Shown here in pieces: positions 7,593 to 15,859 of a stretch of 64,000 nt of DNA; positions within the stretch are counted from its first letter, which is position 1, and each line of letters begins with the position of its first letter. Position numbers and translations under genes: made by a program. Source of the DNA: JABDMD01 sp965203475 (lineage in GTDB: Bacteria > Pseudomonadota > Gammaproteobacteria > UBA4575). The notes under the pieces are model-generated. The model saw nothing but the letters and a program-made list of their open reading frames with translations. It was not told the origin of the DNA and made no database searches. Location of the stretch: positions 744,001 to 808,000 of the forward strand of contig OZ241890.1 of the NCBI GenBank assembly GCA_965203475.1. Reading direction: 5' to 3'.

Positions 7593-7979
7593 ATGAGCTT
7601 TTATTTTAGTACAACAGTAGAGTCACCATTTGATGAAGCTGTTGAAAATGTTACTGAAGAATTAAAAAAAGAAGGTTTTGGTGTTTTAACAGACATAGAT
7701 GTCAAAGCAACTTTAAAAGAGAAATTAGACGTAGATTATAAAAATTATCGAATATTAGGTGCATGCAACCCACCGTTCGCATATAAAGCGCTTCAGGCTG
7801 AAGATAAAATAGGAATAATGCTTCCATGCAATGTGATTGTTCAAGAAACTAGCGATGGGAAAGTAGAAGTTTCTGCTGTAGATCCAATTGCTTCTATGCA
7901 AGCGATTCAGAATGCGAATTTAGAAGATATCGCCAATCAAGTGCAACTAAGGCTAAAAAAAGTCATAGACATGTTGTAG
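7593..7979 (+). CDS. DUF302 family protein
   Basis: A 128-residue cytoplasmic protein of the DUF302 family: N-terminal strand FYFSTTVESPFDEAVENV, TEELKKEGFGVLTDIDV, and the family signature YRILGACNPPFAYKAL followed by GIMLPCNVIVQETSDGKVEVSAVDP. The conserved Cys pair (ACNPP and LPCN) is present. I chose ATG 7593 because AAGGAG (7581-7586) abuts the earlier ATG at 7587. The function of DUF302 is not established; members often sit by sulfur oxidation or haem protein genes. A second DUF302 domain occurs in the methionine-rich protein at 47.9-49.2 kb. Confidence 0.85.
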   Translation: MSFYFSTTVESPFDEAVENVTEELKKEGFGVLTDIDVKATLKEKLDVDYKNYRILGACNPPFAYKALQAEDKIGIMLPCNVIVQETSDGKVEVSAVDPIASMQAIQNANLEDIANQVQLRLKKVIDML

Positions 7980-8079
7980 ATAGTAAAACAGGATGTTTTG
8001 TTAACTTTAATTGACTTGTTTATTAAGTAACTAAATTACGACTACTTACAAAAAATAAACATAGTCGGCTCTGTAAAAT

Positions 8080-8661
8080 ATGAAAGAATCTTTCATTAAT
8101 CGGTGCGAGTGGGCTAACACAAGTACTTTGGACGCTCAATATCATGATGAAGAGTGGGGCGTTCCTGTTCATGATGACCGTTTACTTTTTGAAATGTTAA
8201 TATTAGAAGGTGCTCAATCAGGTTTAAGCTGGTCTACCATACTTCAAAAGCGAAATGGATATTTAAAAGCATTTGATAACTTCAATGCAGAAAAAATAGC
8301 TAAATACAATTCTAAAAAAATAGAAAAGCTGTTAACTGATGCTAGTATTATTCGAAACAAACTTAAAATTAACGCAGCTGTCATAAATGCAAAATGCTAT
8401 TTATCTATCCAAAAAGAATATGATAGCTTTGATAAATTTATATGGTCTTTTGTATCTGGTAGACCAATTCATAACAAGTGGAAATCATTGTCGGAGATTC
8501 CGTCGAAGACTTCCATTTCTGAAGAAATGAGTAAATGCCTTAAGAATAAAGGGTTTAAATTTGTTGGTCCAACAATCTGCTATGCATATATGCAAGCAAT
8601 AGGTATGGTTAATGACCATACTACTTCATGTTTTAGATACAATGAAGTTAAGAAAATTTAA
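8080..8661 (+). CDS. tag: DNA-3-methyladenine glycosylase I
   Basis: Base-excision repair enzyme removing 3-methyladenine. The 193-residue protein has the family length and motifs: the N-terminal CEWAN with the first zinc Cys, YHDEEWGVPVHDD, FEMLILEGAQSGLSWSTIL, and the C-terminal FKFVGPTICYAYMQAIGMVNDHTTSCF with the His and Cys zinc ligands. The ATG at 8080 lacks a strong ribosome site (TCTGTAAAAT precedes it). It stands alone, with selA downstream on the same strand. Defence against alkylation fits a host that handles reactive one-carbon compounds, but this is only inference. Confidence 0.92.
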   Translation: MKESFINRCEWANTSTLDAQYHDEEWGVPVHDDRLLFEMLILEGAQSGLSWSTILQKRNGYLKAFDNFNAEKIAKYNSKKIEKLLTDASIIRNKLKINAAVINAKCYLSIQKEYDSFDKFIWSFVSGRPIHNKWKSLSEIPSKTSISEEMSKCLKNKGFKFVGPTICYAYMQAIGMVNDHTTSCFRYNEVKKI

Positions 8662-8738
8662 TAACTATGCGTCATTAAATTTTACGCAAGGTAAGTCTAG
8701 TAACAGCGGGAAGATACAAAATTCTATGTTACAACCTT

Positions 8739-8772
8739 TTGTAAAAATTGTGGGTCATCTTATAATTAACAC
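8739..8772 (+). promoter_or_regulatory. Candidate promoter for a leaderless selA mRNA
   Basis: TATAAT at 8761-8766 lies 16 bases after TTGTAA (8739-8744). The selA ATG begins at 8773, only six bases after the -10 box, so transcription should start at or next to the start codon. No ribosome site lies ahead of this ATG. Confidence 0.5.
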
Positions 8773-10158
8773 ATGACAAATCAGCTTTATCAGCGCATCC
8801 CCCAACTCAATAAATTACTAGAGAGTGATGAAGGGCGTGCACTTTGTGAAGAATTTGATCGTAATTATGTTGTTGAGGCATTACGAAGCAAGCTTTACGA
8901 ATTACGAGTAGATATTAAAAACAACGCGCTCAATGAAGCTAGTTTTGAAACTAAAAATATTTTAAAAGAAGCAAGACATTATTTAAGTAATATTCATAAG
9001 CCCAAGCTAAAGCAGTTAATCAATGCAACTGGTGTAATTATTCACACCAATCTCGGAAGAGCAGCACTTGCAAAGCAAACTATTACAGCAATAGAAGATA
9101 TTGCTCTGAGTTATTCTAATCTAGAATTTGATCTTGCAACCGGCGAAAGAGGGTCACGGTATACACATGTTGATGAGTTATTAACTCTTTTGACAAAGGC
9201 AGAAGCTGCTCTAGTAGTAAATAATTGTGCTGCTGCAGTCCTACTAGTATTAAGTACTTTTGCAAAAGATAAAGAAGTAATTGTTTCTCGAGGAGAATTA
9301 ATTGAAATTGGCGGATCATTTCGAATGCCAGATGTAATACTTCAGAGTGGAGCAAAATTAGTTGAAGTTGGATCTACTAATAAAACAAAAATTAGTGATT
9401 ATGAGCTCGCAATTACTGATGAGACTAGCCTTATTTTAAAATCTCATACGAGTAATTACGAGGTAATTGGTTTTACTAGTAAGCCGACAATAGAAGAATT
9501 AGCAGCACTAGCAACAATGCGTAATATTCCCTTTGTGGAGGATCTTGGGAGCGGCGCACTTGTGGACCTTGATAATTTTGGGTTACCTAATGAACCAAAA
9601 ATCCAAGACTGTATTCAAAAAGGGGTTGATATTGTTACATTTAGTGGTGATAAATTATTAGGCGGACCACAAGCAGGGATTATTTTAGGGAAAAAGAACT
9701 ATATTAGTGCAATGAAAAAGAACCCACTTCTACGCGCATTACGTATCGACAAATTATGCTTGTCAGCATTAGAAGTAACTTTAAAGCAATATATCCCACC
9801 TAATAATCCCTTTGAAACAATTCCTGTAATGAAAATGTTAAATGAAGATACAACCAGTATTGCTAATCGTGCAAATAAAGTGGCAAATGGTTTAAGTAAT
9901 TTAGAAGAGATATCAATTAATGTTAGAGAAGGAACAAGTTTAATTGGTGGTGGCTCTTTGCCAAGTTCTGTACTTCCAACTAGTGTCGTGTGCATTAAGT
10001 CAAAAAAATATACACAAAATGAACTTGCAAAGCACCTACGTAATCAAGAGCCTGCTGTTATAGGTAGAATTAGTGATGATTATTTAGTACTTGATATGCG
10101 AACTGTTCAAGAGTGCGAAGTTGACAATTTGATTGCTGCAATAAAAACAGCAGCATAA
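8773..10158 (+). CDS. selA: L-seryl-tRNA(Sec) selenium transferase
   Basis: PLP enzyme that converts seryl-tRNA(Sec) to selenocysteyl-tRNA(Sec) using selenophosphate. The 461-residue protein has the family N-terminus (LYQRIPQLNKLLES), INATGVIIHTNLGRAAL near residue 80, VNNCAAAVLLVLSTFA near 150, VSRGELIEIGGSFRMPD near 175, the PEDLGSG-like FVEDLGSGALVDL near 255 and the PLP lysine in FSGDKLLGGPQAGII near 295. The C-terminus has VIGRISDDYLVLDMRT. With selB, tRNA-Sec and an AhpD-like selenoprotein within 9 kb, the locus is a near-complete selenocysteine system; selD is not in the window. The start matches the family N-terminus and seems leaderless. Confidence 0.96.
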   Translation: MTNQLYQRIPQLNKLLESDEGRALCEEFDRNYVVEALRSKLYELRVDIKNNALNEASFETKNILKEARHYLSNIHKPKLKQLINATGVIIHTNLGRAALAKQTITAIEDIALSYSNLEFDLATGERGSRYTHVDELLTLLTKAEAALVVNNCAAAVLLVLSTFAKDKEVIVSRGELIEIGGSFRMPDVILQSGAKLVEVGSTNKTKISDYELAITDETSLILKSHTSNYEVIGFTSKPTIEELAALATMRNIPFVEDLGSGALVDLDNFGLPNEPKIQDCIQKGVDIVTFSGDKLLGGPQAGIILGKKNYISAMKKNPLLRALRIDKLCLSALEVTLKQYIPPNNPFETIPVMKMLNEDTTSIANRANKVANGLSNLEEISINVREGTSLIGGGSLPSSVLPTSVVCIKSKKYTQNELAKHLRNQEPAVIGRISDDYLVLDMRTVQECEVDNLIAAIKTAA

Positions 10159-10170
10159 TACATACTATAT

Positions 10171-11085
10171 TTAATAATCTAATGCGCTTGCTTGTAAATC
10201 TGCATGATAAGATGAACGCACAAATGGGCCGCTTACTACGTTAGAAAATCCAATTTTATACCCTAATTTATTGAGAGATTTGAATTCTTCGGGTGTAACA
10301 TATCGGCTTACCGGGAGATGATCAGCACTCGGTTGCAAATATTGACCAATAGTTATCATTTCACAATGATGTTTGTACAAATCGATCATCACTTCTTTTA
10401 CTTCATTCAACTTTTCACCCAACCCTAACATTAGTCCGGACTTCGTTGGAATTTCTGGCCGAAGCTTTTTGAACTCACTCAGTAAATTTAATGATCCTTC
10501 ATAGCGTGCTCCTGGTCTACATCGCTTATAAAGACGTGGTACAGTTTCTAAGTTGTGATTAAAAACATCAGGAGGTTCAGAAGATAGTATTTGTAATGCT
10601 TTAGGCATGCATTTACGAAAGTCAGGCACTAGTATTTCAATTTTTATTTCAGGATTTTCTTTACGCACCGTGCGAATACATTCTATAAAATGACTAGCAC
10701 CACCATCATCTAAGTCATCACGATCTACAGAAGTAATGACTACGTATTTAAGATGCATAGATTTAATAGCTTCTGCAAGATATTTAGGTTCAAGTGGGTC
10801 AATTTTTTGAGGGCGTCCATGATCGACATCGCAAAATCTACATTTTCGTGTACATATGTTGCCTAAAATCATAAATGTAGCTGTTCCACCTGAAAAACAT
10901 TCAGGTAGATTTGGACAAGAAGCTTCTTCACAAACTGTGTGTAATTTTTTTTGACGTAACAACTTCTTTACTTTAGCAATTTTAGTGTAGGGTGGTAATT
11001 TAACTCGTATCCAATAAGGTTTTTTTAACAATTCGGAATTGTTTTTTTCGGTAAATTTCGACGAGATTGAATCTAGTCTTTCCAT
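10171..11085 (-). CDS. lipA: Lipoyl synthase
   Basis: Radical SAM enzyme inserting two sulfurs into protein-bound octanoyl groups. The 304-residue protein shows the auxiliary-cluster cysteines in CEEASCPNLPEC near residue 55, the radical SAM motif CTRKCRFCDVDHG near residue 80, ITSVDRDDLDDGG, the NHNLETV segment, and the C-terminal VVSGPFVRSSYHAD with the Ser ligand of the auxiliary cluster. It lies 41 bases downstream of lpdA on the same strand, so both probably share a transcript. No lipB or lplA gene is in the window. Confidence 0.95.
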   Translation of the reverse strand: MERLDSISSKFTEKNNSELLKKPYWIRVKLPPYTKIAKVKKLLRQKKLHTVCEEASCPNLPECFSGGTATFMILGNICTRKCRFCDVDHGRPQKIDPLEPKYLAEAIKSMHLKYVVITSVDRDDLDDGGASHFIECIRTVRKENPEIKIEILVPDFRKCMPKALQILSSEPPDVFNHNLETVPRLYKRCRPGARYEGSLNLLSEFKKLRPEIPTKSGLMLGLGEKLNEVKEVMIDLYKHHCEMITIGQYLQPSADHLPVSRYVTPEEFKSLNKLGYKIGFSNVVSGPFVRSSYHADLQASALDY

Positions 11086-11126
11086 AAAGTTATATACTGT
11101 AAATTACTAGATGGATGGTAACTATG

Positions 11127-13127
11127 TCACTGAAGATTTTTTGGCGGGATGTAAACATCAATTACTGTTCCCTCAAAAGACTCTGCGGCAAGACCTATTG
11201 TTTCAGACAAAGTGGGATGTGGATGAATTGTTTGGCCAATATCTTCGGCAGTGCAACCTTTTCTAATTGCTAATGTTGCTTCTGCTATTAAGTCTCCTGC
11301 GCTTGGCCCAACTATTCCTGCGCCAATTACTTTTTTTGTTTTAGGATCAAATAATATTTTAGTCAAACCTTCACTTCGATCTAAACTTAAAGAGCGTCCA
11401 CTGGCTGCCCAAGGGAACACACCTTTACTGTATTGAATATTGTCTGATTTCGCACTATTTTCTGTAACGCCAACCCAAGCTATCTCAGGATCAGTATATG
11501 CAACTGATGGAATTAGAGTTGAATCAAATTTACTATTTAGTCCTGCAATAACTTCTGCGGCTACCTTGCCTTCATGCGAGGCTTTGTGTGCAAGCATTGG
11601 TTGTCCAACAATGTCACCAATTGCATAGATATGTGGAACATTAGTACACATTTGTTCGTTAGTTGATATAAATCCTCTTTCATCAACATGAACGCCTGCC
11701 TCTTCTGCTCCTATCAATTTACCATTTGGCCGTCTGCCTACTGCAACTAAAACTTTATCAAATACATCAGAAATAACTTCGCCATCTTTCTCAAAGGTAA
11801 CATGCATGCCATCAGATTTTGCGCTCATGTTAGTGACTTTAGTTTTTAATAAAATATTTTCATATTTTTTCTCAATACGTTGATGTAAAGGTTTAATAAG
11901 ATCTTTGTCTGCCCCAGGAATAAGTGAGTCCATAAATTCAACTACAGTAATGTTAGAGCCTATTTCATGATAGACCGTAGCCATCTCAAGTCCTATTATT
12001 CCGCCACCAATAATTAACATTCGTTTTGGCACTTCGTTTACATTTAATGCACTTGTTGACGTCATTACACGGGGATCATCATGAGGAAAGTTAGGGATCT
12101 TTACTGGTTCAGATCCGGCTGCTATTACGGCATTTTCGAAACTAATGTTTCGAACATTACCATCTAATTCTTCTATTTGAATTTTATTCGATGATATAAA
12201 AGAACCTTTACCATAAATAACTTTCACTTTTCGTTTTTCAGCAAGTCCAGTCAGGCCGCTTGTTAGTTTATTGATGACTTTATTTTTCCAATTTTGTAAA
12301 GCATTGAGGTCTAAATTTACAGGCGAAAAATTTAAACCTAGAGTATTCATTTCTTTTGTTTCACTGATTACTTTAGCTGCATGTAACAAAGATTTAGAAG
12401 GTATGCATCCTACATTTAGACATACACCGCCTAGTGTTTTATAACGCTCTATTAGAACTACATCTTTTCCAAGATCTGCAGCTCGGAATGCTGCAGCATA
12501 GCCGCCAGGACCAGAACCAAGGACAACAACTTCTGTTTCTAAATCTCCTTTAGGGGATTCAGGTAATGGAGTGGTTGATTCTGATAAACTAACCTCAACG
12601 CTTGAATCTAGAGTTAATAATATTGACCCTGGATTAACTATATCACCAACACTAGCTTTAATTTCTACAACTGTTCCAGAAGAAGAGGAAGGAATCTCTA
12701 CGGAGACTTTATCAGTTTCTAGTGTCGCAATAATATCTCCTTCATGAATCTCGGCACCTTGTTGTACTAATATCTCAGTGATTGGAGCGTCACTTATATT
12801 ATCTAAATCTGGGATTGTGACTTGAATAATAGTTTCAGTATTAGCTGGATTGTTATTAATTGTACTCGAATCTATTTGAGATTTTGCATCTTCGTTAAGA
12901 GTGAATAAGATAGAATCTAGTGTTACAAGATCACCTACAGCTACATTAACATTTACGACAGTTCCCGAAACGGAGGAGGGTACTTCTATTGTTGATTTAT
13001 CTGTTTCAATTGAAACAACAACATCATCAATATTTACTACATCACCAGGCTTCACAAATAATTCTGATACAGGTCCTTCTTCAAAACCATCAATTGTAGG
13101 CAATTTAAATTCAATTTTATTTTTCAT
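11127..13127 (-). CDS. lpdA: Dihydrolipoamide dehydrogenase with two N-terminal lipoyl domains
   Basis: FAD-dependent E3 of 2-oxoacid dehydrogenase complexes, 666 residues. Residues 1-80 and about 97-175 are two lipoyl domains, each with a lipoyl lysine in VSIETDKSTIEVPS and ATLETDKVSVEIPS, joined by Asn/Thr/Ser-rich linkers. The E3 core starts near 195: FAD site VVLGSGPGGYAAAFRAADLG, redox disulfide GGVCLNVGCIPSK, NAD site MLIIGGGIIGLEMATVYHEIGS, the second FAD motif IYAIGDIVGQPMLAHKASHEG, and the His-Glu pair in HPHPTLSET. One fused lipoyl domain is known in several proteobacteria; two is less common. No E1 or E2 gene is visible here. The partner lipA follows. Confidence 0.93.
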   Translation of the reverse strand: MKNKIEFKLPTIDGFEEGPVSELFVKPGDVVNIDDVVVSIETDKSTIEVPSSVSGTVVNVNVAVGDLVTLDSILFTLNEDAKSQIDSSTINNNPANTETIIQVTIPDLDNISDAPITEILVQQGAEIHEGDIIATLETDKVSVEIPSSSSGTVVEIKASVGDIVNPGSILLTLDSSVEVSLSESTTPLPESPKGDLETEVVVLGSGPGGYAAAFRAADLGKDVVLIERYKTLGGVCLNVGCIPSKSLLHAAKVISETKEMNTLGLNFSPVNLDLNALQNWKNKVINKLTSGLTGLAEKRKVKVIYGKGSFISSNKIQIEELDGNVRNISFENAVIAAGSEPVKIPNFPHDDPRVMTSTSALNVNEVPKRMLIIGGGIIGLEMATVYHEIGSNITVVEFMDSLIPGADKDLIKPLHQRIEKKYENILLKTKVTNMSAKSDGMHVTFEKDGEVISDVFDKVLVAVGRRPNGKLIGAEEAGVHVDERGFISTNEQMCTNVPHIYAIGDIVGQPMLAHKASHEGKVAAEVIAGLNSKFDSTLIPSVAYTDPEIAWVGVTENSAKSDNIQYSKGVFPWAASGRSLSLDRSEGLTKILFDPKTKKVIGAGIVGPSAGDLIAEATLAIRKGCTAEDIGQTIHPHPTLSETIGLAAESFEGTVIDVYIPPKNLQ

Positions 13128-13225
13128 ACAGTTTTCTTTATCTACTAAGCTACATATACGAATAGTAAGTATTAAAAAATATTTCTAAAAGTTCTATATA
13201 GTTTTTACAAAAAATGCTTCTAATG

Positions 13226-13262
13226 CATAAGGACAGTTAGAATAGCGCTAACTGTCCTTATG
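13226..13262 (-). terminator. Strong hairpin terminator after the FadL-like gene
   Basis: A 15-bp perfect stem, from CATAAGGACAGTTAG to its complement with loop AATAGCG. On the minus strand a T-rich stretch follows about 10 bases later. It lies between the end of the porin gene (13314) and the start of lpdA (13127). Confidence 0.75.
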
Positions 13263-13313
13263 AATATTTACAACTGGAGGTATGCTTACATATATTTTTG
13301 ATAAGTAACTTTG

Positions 13314-14603
13314 TTATTCAGCACCATCAGCACCAATTGTCCACGTAAGTCCTGCACCGATTGTAAGAAAGTCTTGATCAGTATTGATAGGGCCAACATC
13401 GAAATCTGAAGAAGAAAAACTATACGAAATATAAGTATCTAGTTTTACTTTTTCGCTTAGTTTTTTGCCTAAGCCTAATGAGGCATTATGATTCCAGTAG
13501 CCATCTGCTGCGCCAACTTGGAACAGTCGAATTATATCAGGAGTAACTGGTGCAGAGACTCCGAGCTCAGGAATAAAGATCTGTTGAATATCACCAACTC
13601 CATTAGAGTCTAAACTTCTTTTTAATAAATTACCTGCATATCGCCATCCAGCTCTTAGATCCACTTCTCCAATAAAAGGAAAAGTATTTGTATGTTGTAT
13701 ACCGAGAGAAAAAGTATCTTGATCCCGCCAGAAGTCTTCATAACCTTCCGCCTCATCATAAGCTTTATAACGCCACTCAAATGCGATAAACGTATTCGGC
13801 CACAATGCATCTGTTGTAGCAATGCCTAGCATCGTTTGCCAGGGCTGCTCAAGAGTAAAATCATCAATATCGGTCGCAGTAGTTTGTACAACATCTTCAT
13901 ATTCAATATCTAGAGTGGTTCTGAAACCTGCGCCTACCTCAATTAACCCTAAGTCATAAGTCGCACCAAACTGCCCAGCAAAACCAAAGTCATTCGATGT
14001 TGCTGAACTTTGAAATAGTCCCACTTGTAGTGAACCAAGGCCCATTATTAAGGATGCGCCAAGACTAAGTTGATCATTAACTTGATATGCTCCAGAGAAT
14101 GCGCCTCCAAATAATTTCAGATCAGAAATAACACCTCCGCCTGGAAGACCTGGTGTTTCACGAAAGTCTGAGCCTAAACCTGATAAACCAGTAATTCCGA
14201 TTGCGCCGACAAATTTTTCGTTAAATCGATGTGTTGCAGCGAAGTGAGGTAAAAAAACTGTATCCAAATTTGAACGACCATCAAATCCAGGGGTTACACC
14301 TGGAATAGGGCCGGAATCAGCCCTTAGGTCAAGTCGACCATAGGTGATACCAATTGCAAATTGATTAGAACCATCAAGTGATGTCAGTGTAGCTGGATTT
14401 GCAAAAATAGCAGAAACAGGATCTTGAGGACGAACTGTAGCTACACCACCTAACCCGCCCGAACCAGGAATTAGAGAAGTGTCAAATTCTGATCCTGATG
14501 GGACAGCTGCATGGGTTAAATGTAAAGATGATAAAACTAATACGAATATCGGCAAACAAAGCCCTGATATCTTCATAAGTTTATGAAAAATGAGATATTT
14601 CAT
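13314..14603 (-). CDS. FadL/OMPP1 family outer membrane transporter
   Basis: A 429-residue outer membrane beta-barrel of the family that moves hydrophobic compounds such as fatty acids or hydrocarbons. It has a signal peptide (LCLPIFVLVLSSLHLTHAA, cleavage near residue 33), a plug-like N-terminal region with the family's ATVRPQDPVSAIFANPATLTSL (compare the NPA motif), and many alternating strands to the end. The C-terminus ends in a TIGAGLTWTIGADGAE strand rather than a final aromatic, with a short tail. A SD-like sequence GGGAGG precedes the ATG. It is one of two FadL relatives in the window (the other at 40.8 kb); substrate unknown. Confidence 0.85.
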   Translation of the reverse strand: MKYLIFHKLMKISGLCLPIFVLVLSSLHLTHAAVPSGSEFDTSLIPGSGGLGGVATVRPQDPVSAIFANPATLTSLDGSNQFAIGITYGRLDLRADSGPIPGVTPGFDGRSNLDTVFLPHFAATHRFNEKFVGAIGITGLSGLGSDFRETPGLPGGGVISDLKLFGGAFSGAYQVNDQLSLGASLIMGLGSLQVGLFQSSATSNDFGFAGQFGATYDLGLIEVGAGFRTTLDIEYEDVVQTTATDIDDFTLEQPWQTMLGIATTDALWPNTFIAFEWRYKAYDEAEGYEDFWRDQDTFSLGIQHTNTFPFIGEVDLRAGWRYAGNLLKRSLDSNGVGDIQQIFIPELGVSAPVTPDIIRLFQVGAADGYWNHNASLGLGKKLSEKVKLDTYISYSFSSSDFDVGPINTDQDFLTIGAGLTWTIGADGAE

Positions 14604-14818
14604 GATTTCCTCCCTTGTAACTCTTGAAATTAGAAGTCAATTGGTTATTTTTACTAGAAGTTTGTTTAGGTATAAAATTGAATAACTTTGAACATATTCA
14701 AATGTATACATTAGTACGCAATTATATACAGAATATAACAATATAACAGGATTTTATGATAATATGTGTGTGTATTAGCGTTTAGTAATTAAAAACGAAA
14801 TAAAAGGAGGATGTTCTT

Positions 14819-15586
14819 ATGAGTGATCTCGATCGAGAAATCACAGACTTTCTGGGATCTTCTGGAGTTCCAGGAGTATTCTCAGAGATGAATAAATCAC
14901 CTGACCATAAGCAGGCAATGTTTGAAAAATATAAAACTGTTCTATCTTATGATGGTGAAATTTCGCGCAGAGATAAAGAATTGATTGGGCTAGGTGTGGC
15001 AATAGCAAAACCTTCCAACTTTATGATTTCATATCAAAAAGGTCGTGCGAAAGCAGCGGGAGCAGATGATGCAACCGTAAATAATGCTGTTAAAGTGGCA
15101 GAATTTTTTGAAGGTGCGGACACTTTTGCACATGCTTTACGAATTGGTTCTGATATTCGTCCAAGGCCTTTGATGGATGGCGATATGTCTGGATTAACTG
15201 CGGAAGACAAGCAGGTAAATGTGCCTCTTGTGATGGAAAGTGATGATCCAGATGTAAATGCATGCTTCGAAGATATATCAAAAACATTTGGTGGCATGAT
15301 TCCAAACTTCTTCAGACCGATGGGGCATCATGGTGCCTTGATGAAAGCGAAGTGGAAGACCTATCATGCAACAATGACGACAGGTGGTGAACCATCAAGG
15401 CTAACACGTGAATGTATCGCGGTTGCCGTGTCTGCTGTTAATTCATGTAATTATTGAGTAGATGCACATTCAACTGCCGGTCGGCAGATGGGTTTAAGCG
15501 AAGCTGGATTAGTAGAAGTAGCACATATAGCAGAATTATTTGCTGGACTTTGCGCTATAGCAAATGCTAATTATTTAATGAAATAG
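14819..15586 (+). CDS. AhpD-like selenoprotein (TGA at 15455 read as selenocysteine)
   Basis: Carboxymuconolactone decarboxylase/AhpD-family protein. The frame from ATG 14819 (AAGGAGG ribosome site) meets TGA at 15455-15457, then stays open for 42 more codons to TAG at 15584-15586. Read through, the junction is NSCNY-Sec-VDAHS, the AhpD redox motif with the second Cys of CxxC replaced by selenocysteine (residue 213) and the family's following His. The downstream part, GLSEAGLVEVAHIAELF, is also typical of the family. A hairpin with a GGTC loop lies 16 bases after the TGA. selB and tRNA-Sec follow on the same strand. The protein has two related halves, residues 1-110 and 140-255; only the second carries the redox motif. 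Probable thiol/peroxide reductase; the partner is unknown. Confidence 0.93.
15474..15487 (+). promoter_or_regulatory. Bacterial SECIS element
   Basis: Hairpin CTGCC-GGTC-GGCAG, a 5-bp stem with the two conserved G residues at the loop start (15479-15480), about 22 bases after the TGA. The GGTC loop resembles that of the E. coli fdhF SECIS, which SelB binds. It lies within the coding frame, as in other bacterial selenoprotein genes. Confidence 0.85.
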
Positions 15587-15636
15587 CTAGGTTTGTTCTT
15601 AGAAAAATATATAAATTTACATTCGTAATAAAGTAT

Positions 15637-15683
15637 GTGAAACCTTCACTCTAATCAATACCTATTTGAATGAAGGTTTTCAC
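15637..15683 (+). terminator. Hairpin after the selenoprotein gene
   Basis: GTGAAACCTTCA (15637-15648) pairs with TGAAGGTTTTCAC (15671-15683), a 12-bp stem with one bulged T. It starts 50 bases after the TAG. No clear T-run follows, so it may stop transcription inefficiently or protect the 3' end. Confidence 0.5.
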
Positions 15684-15859
15684 ATATAAGCAAATAGAAA
15701 ATTAGTTCTTCTCGATTATAACTAACAGGAAGACTAAGCCTACTAATCAGCTATAGCTTTATTGCTATGCTTTGGTTATTCAAATCCAAATCTCTACACA
15801 ATAGCTCATCAAATTTTGCAAACTAGTATTAATGTGTTTTCTGAATTGCAAAAAAAGAA

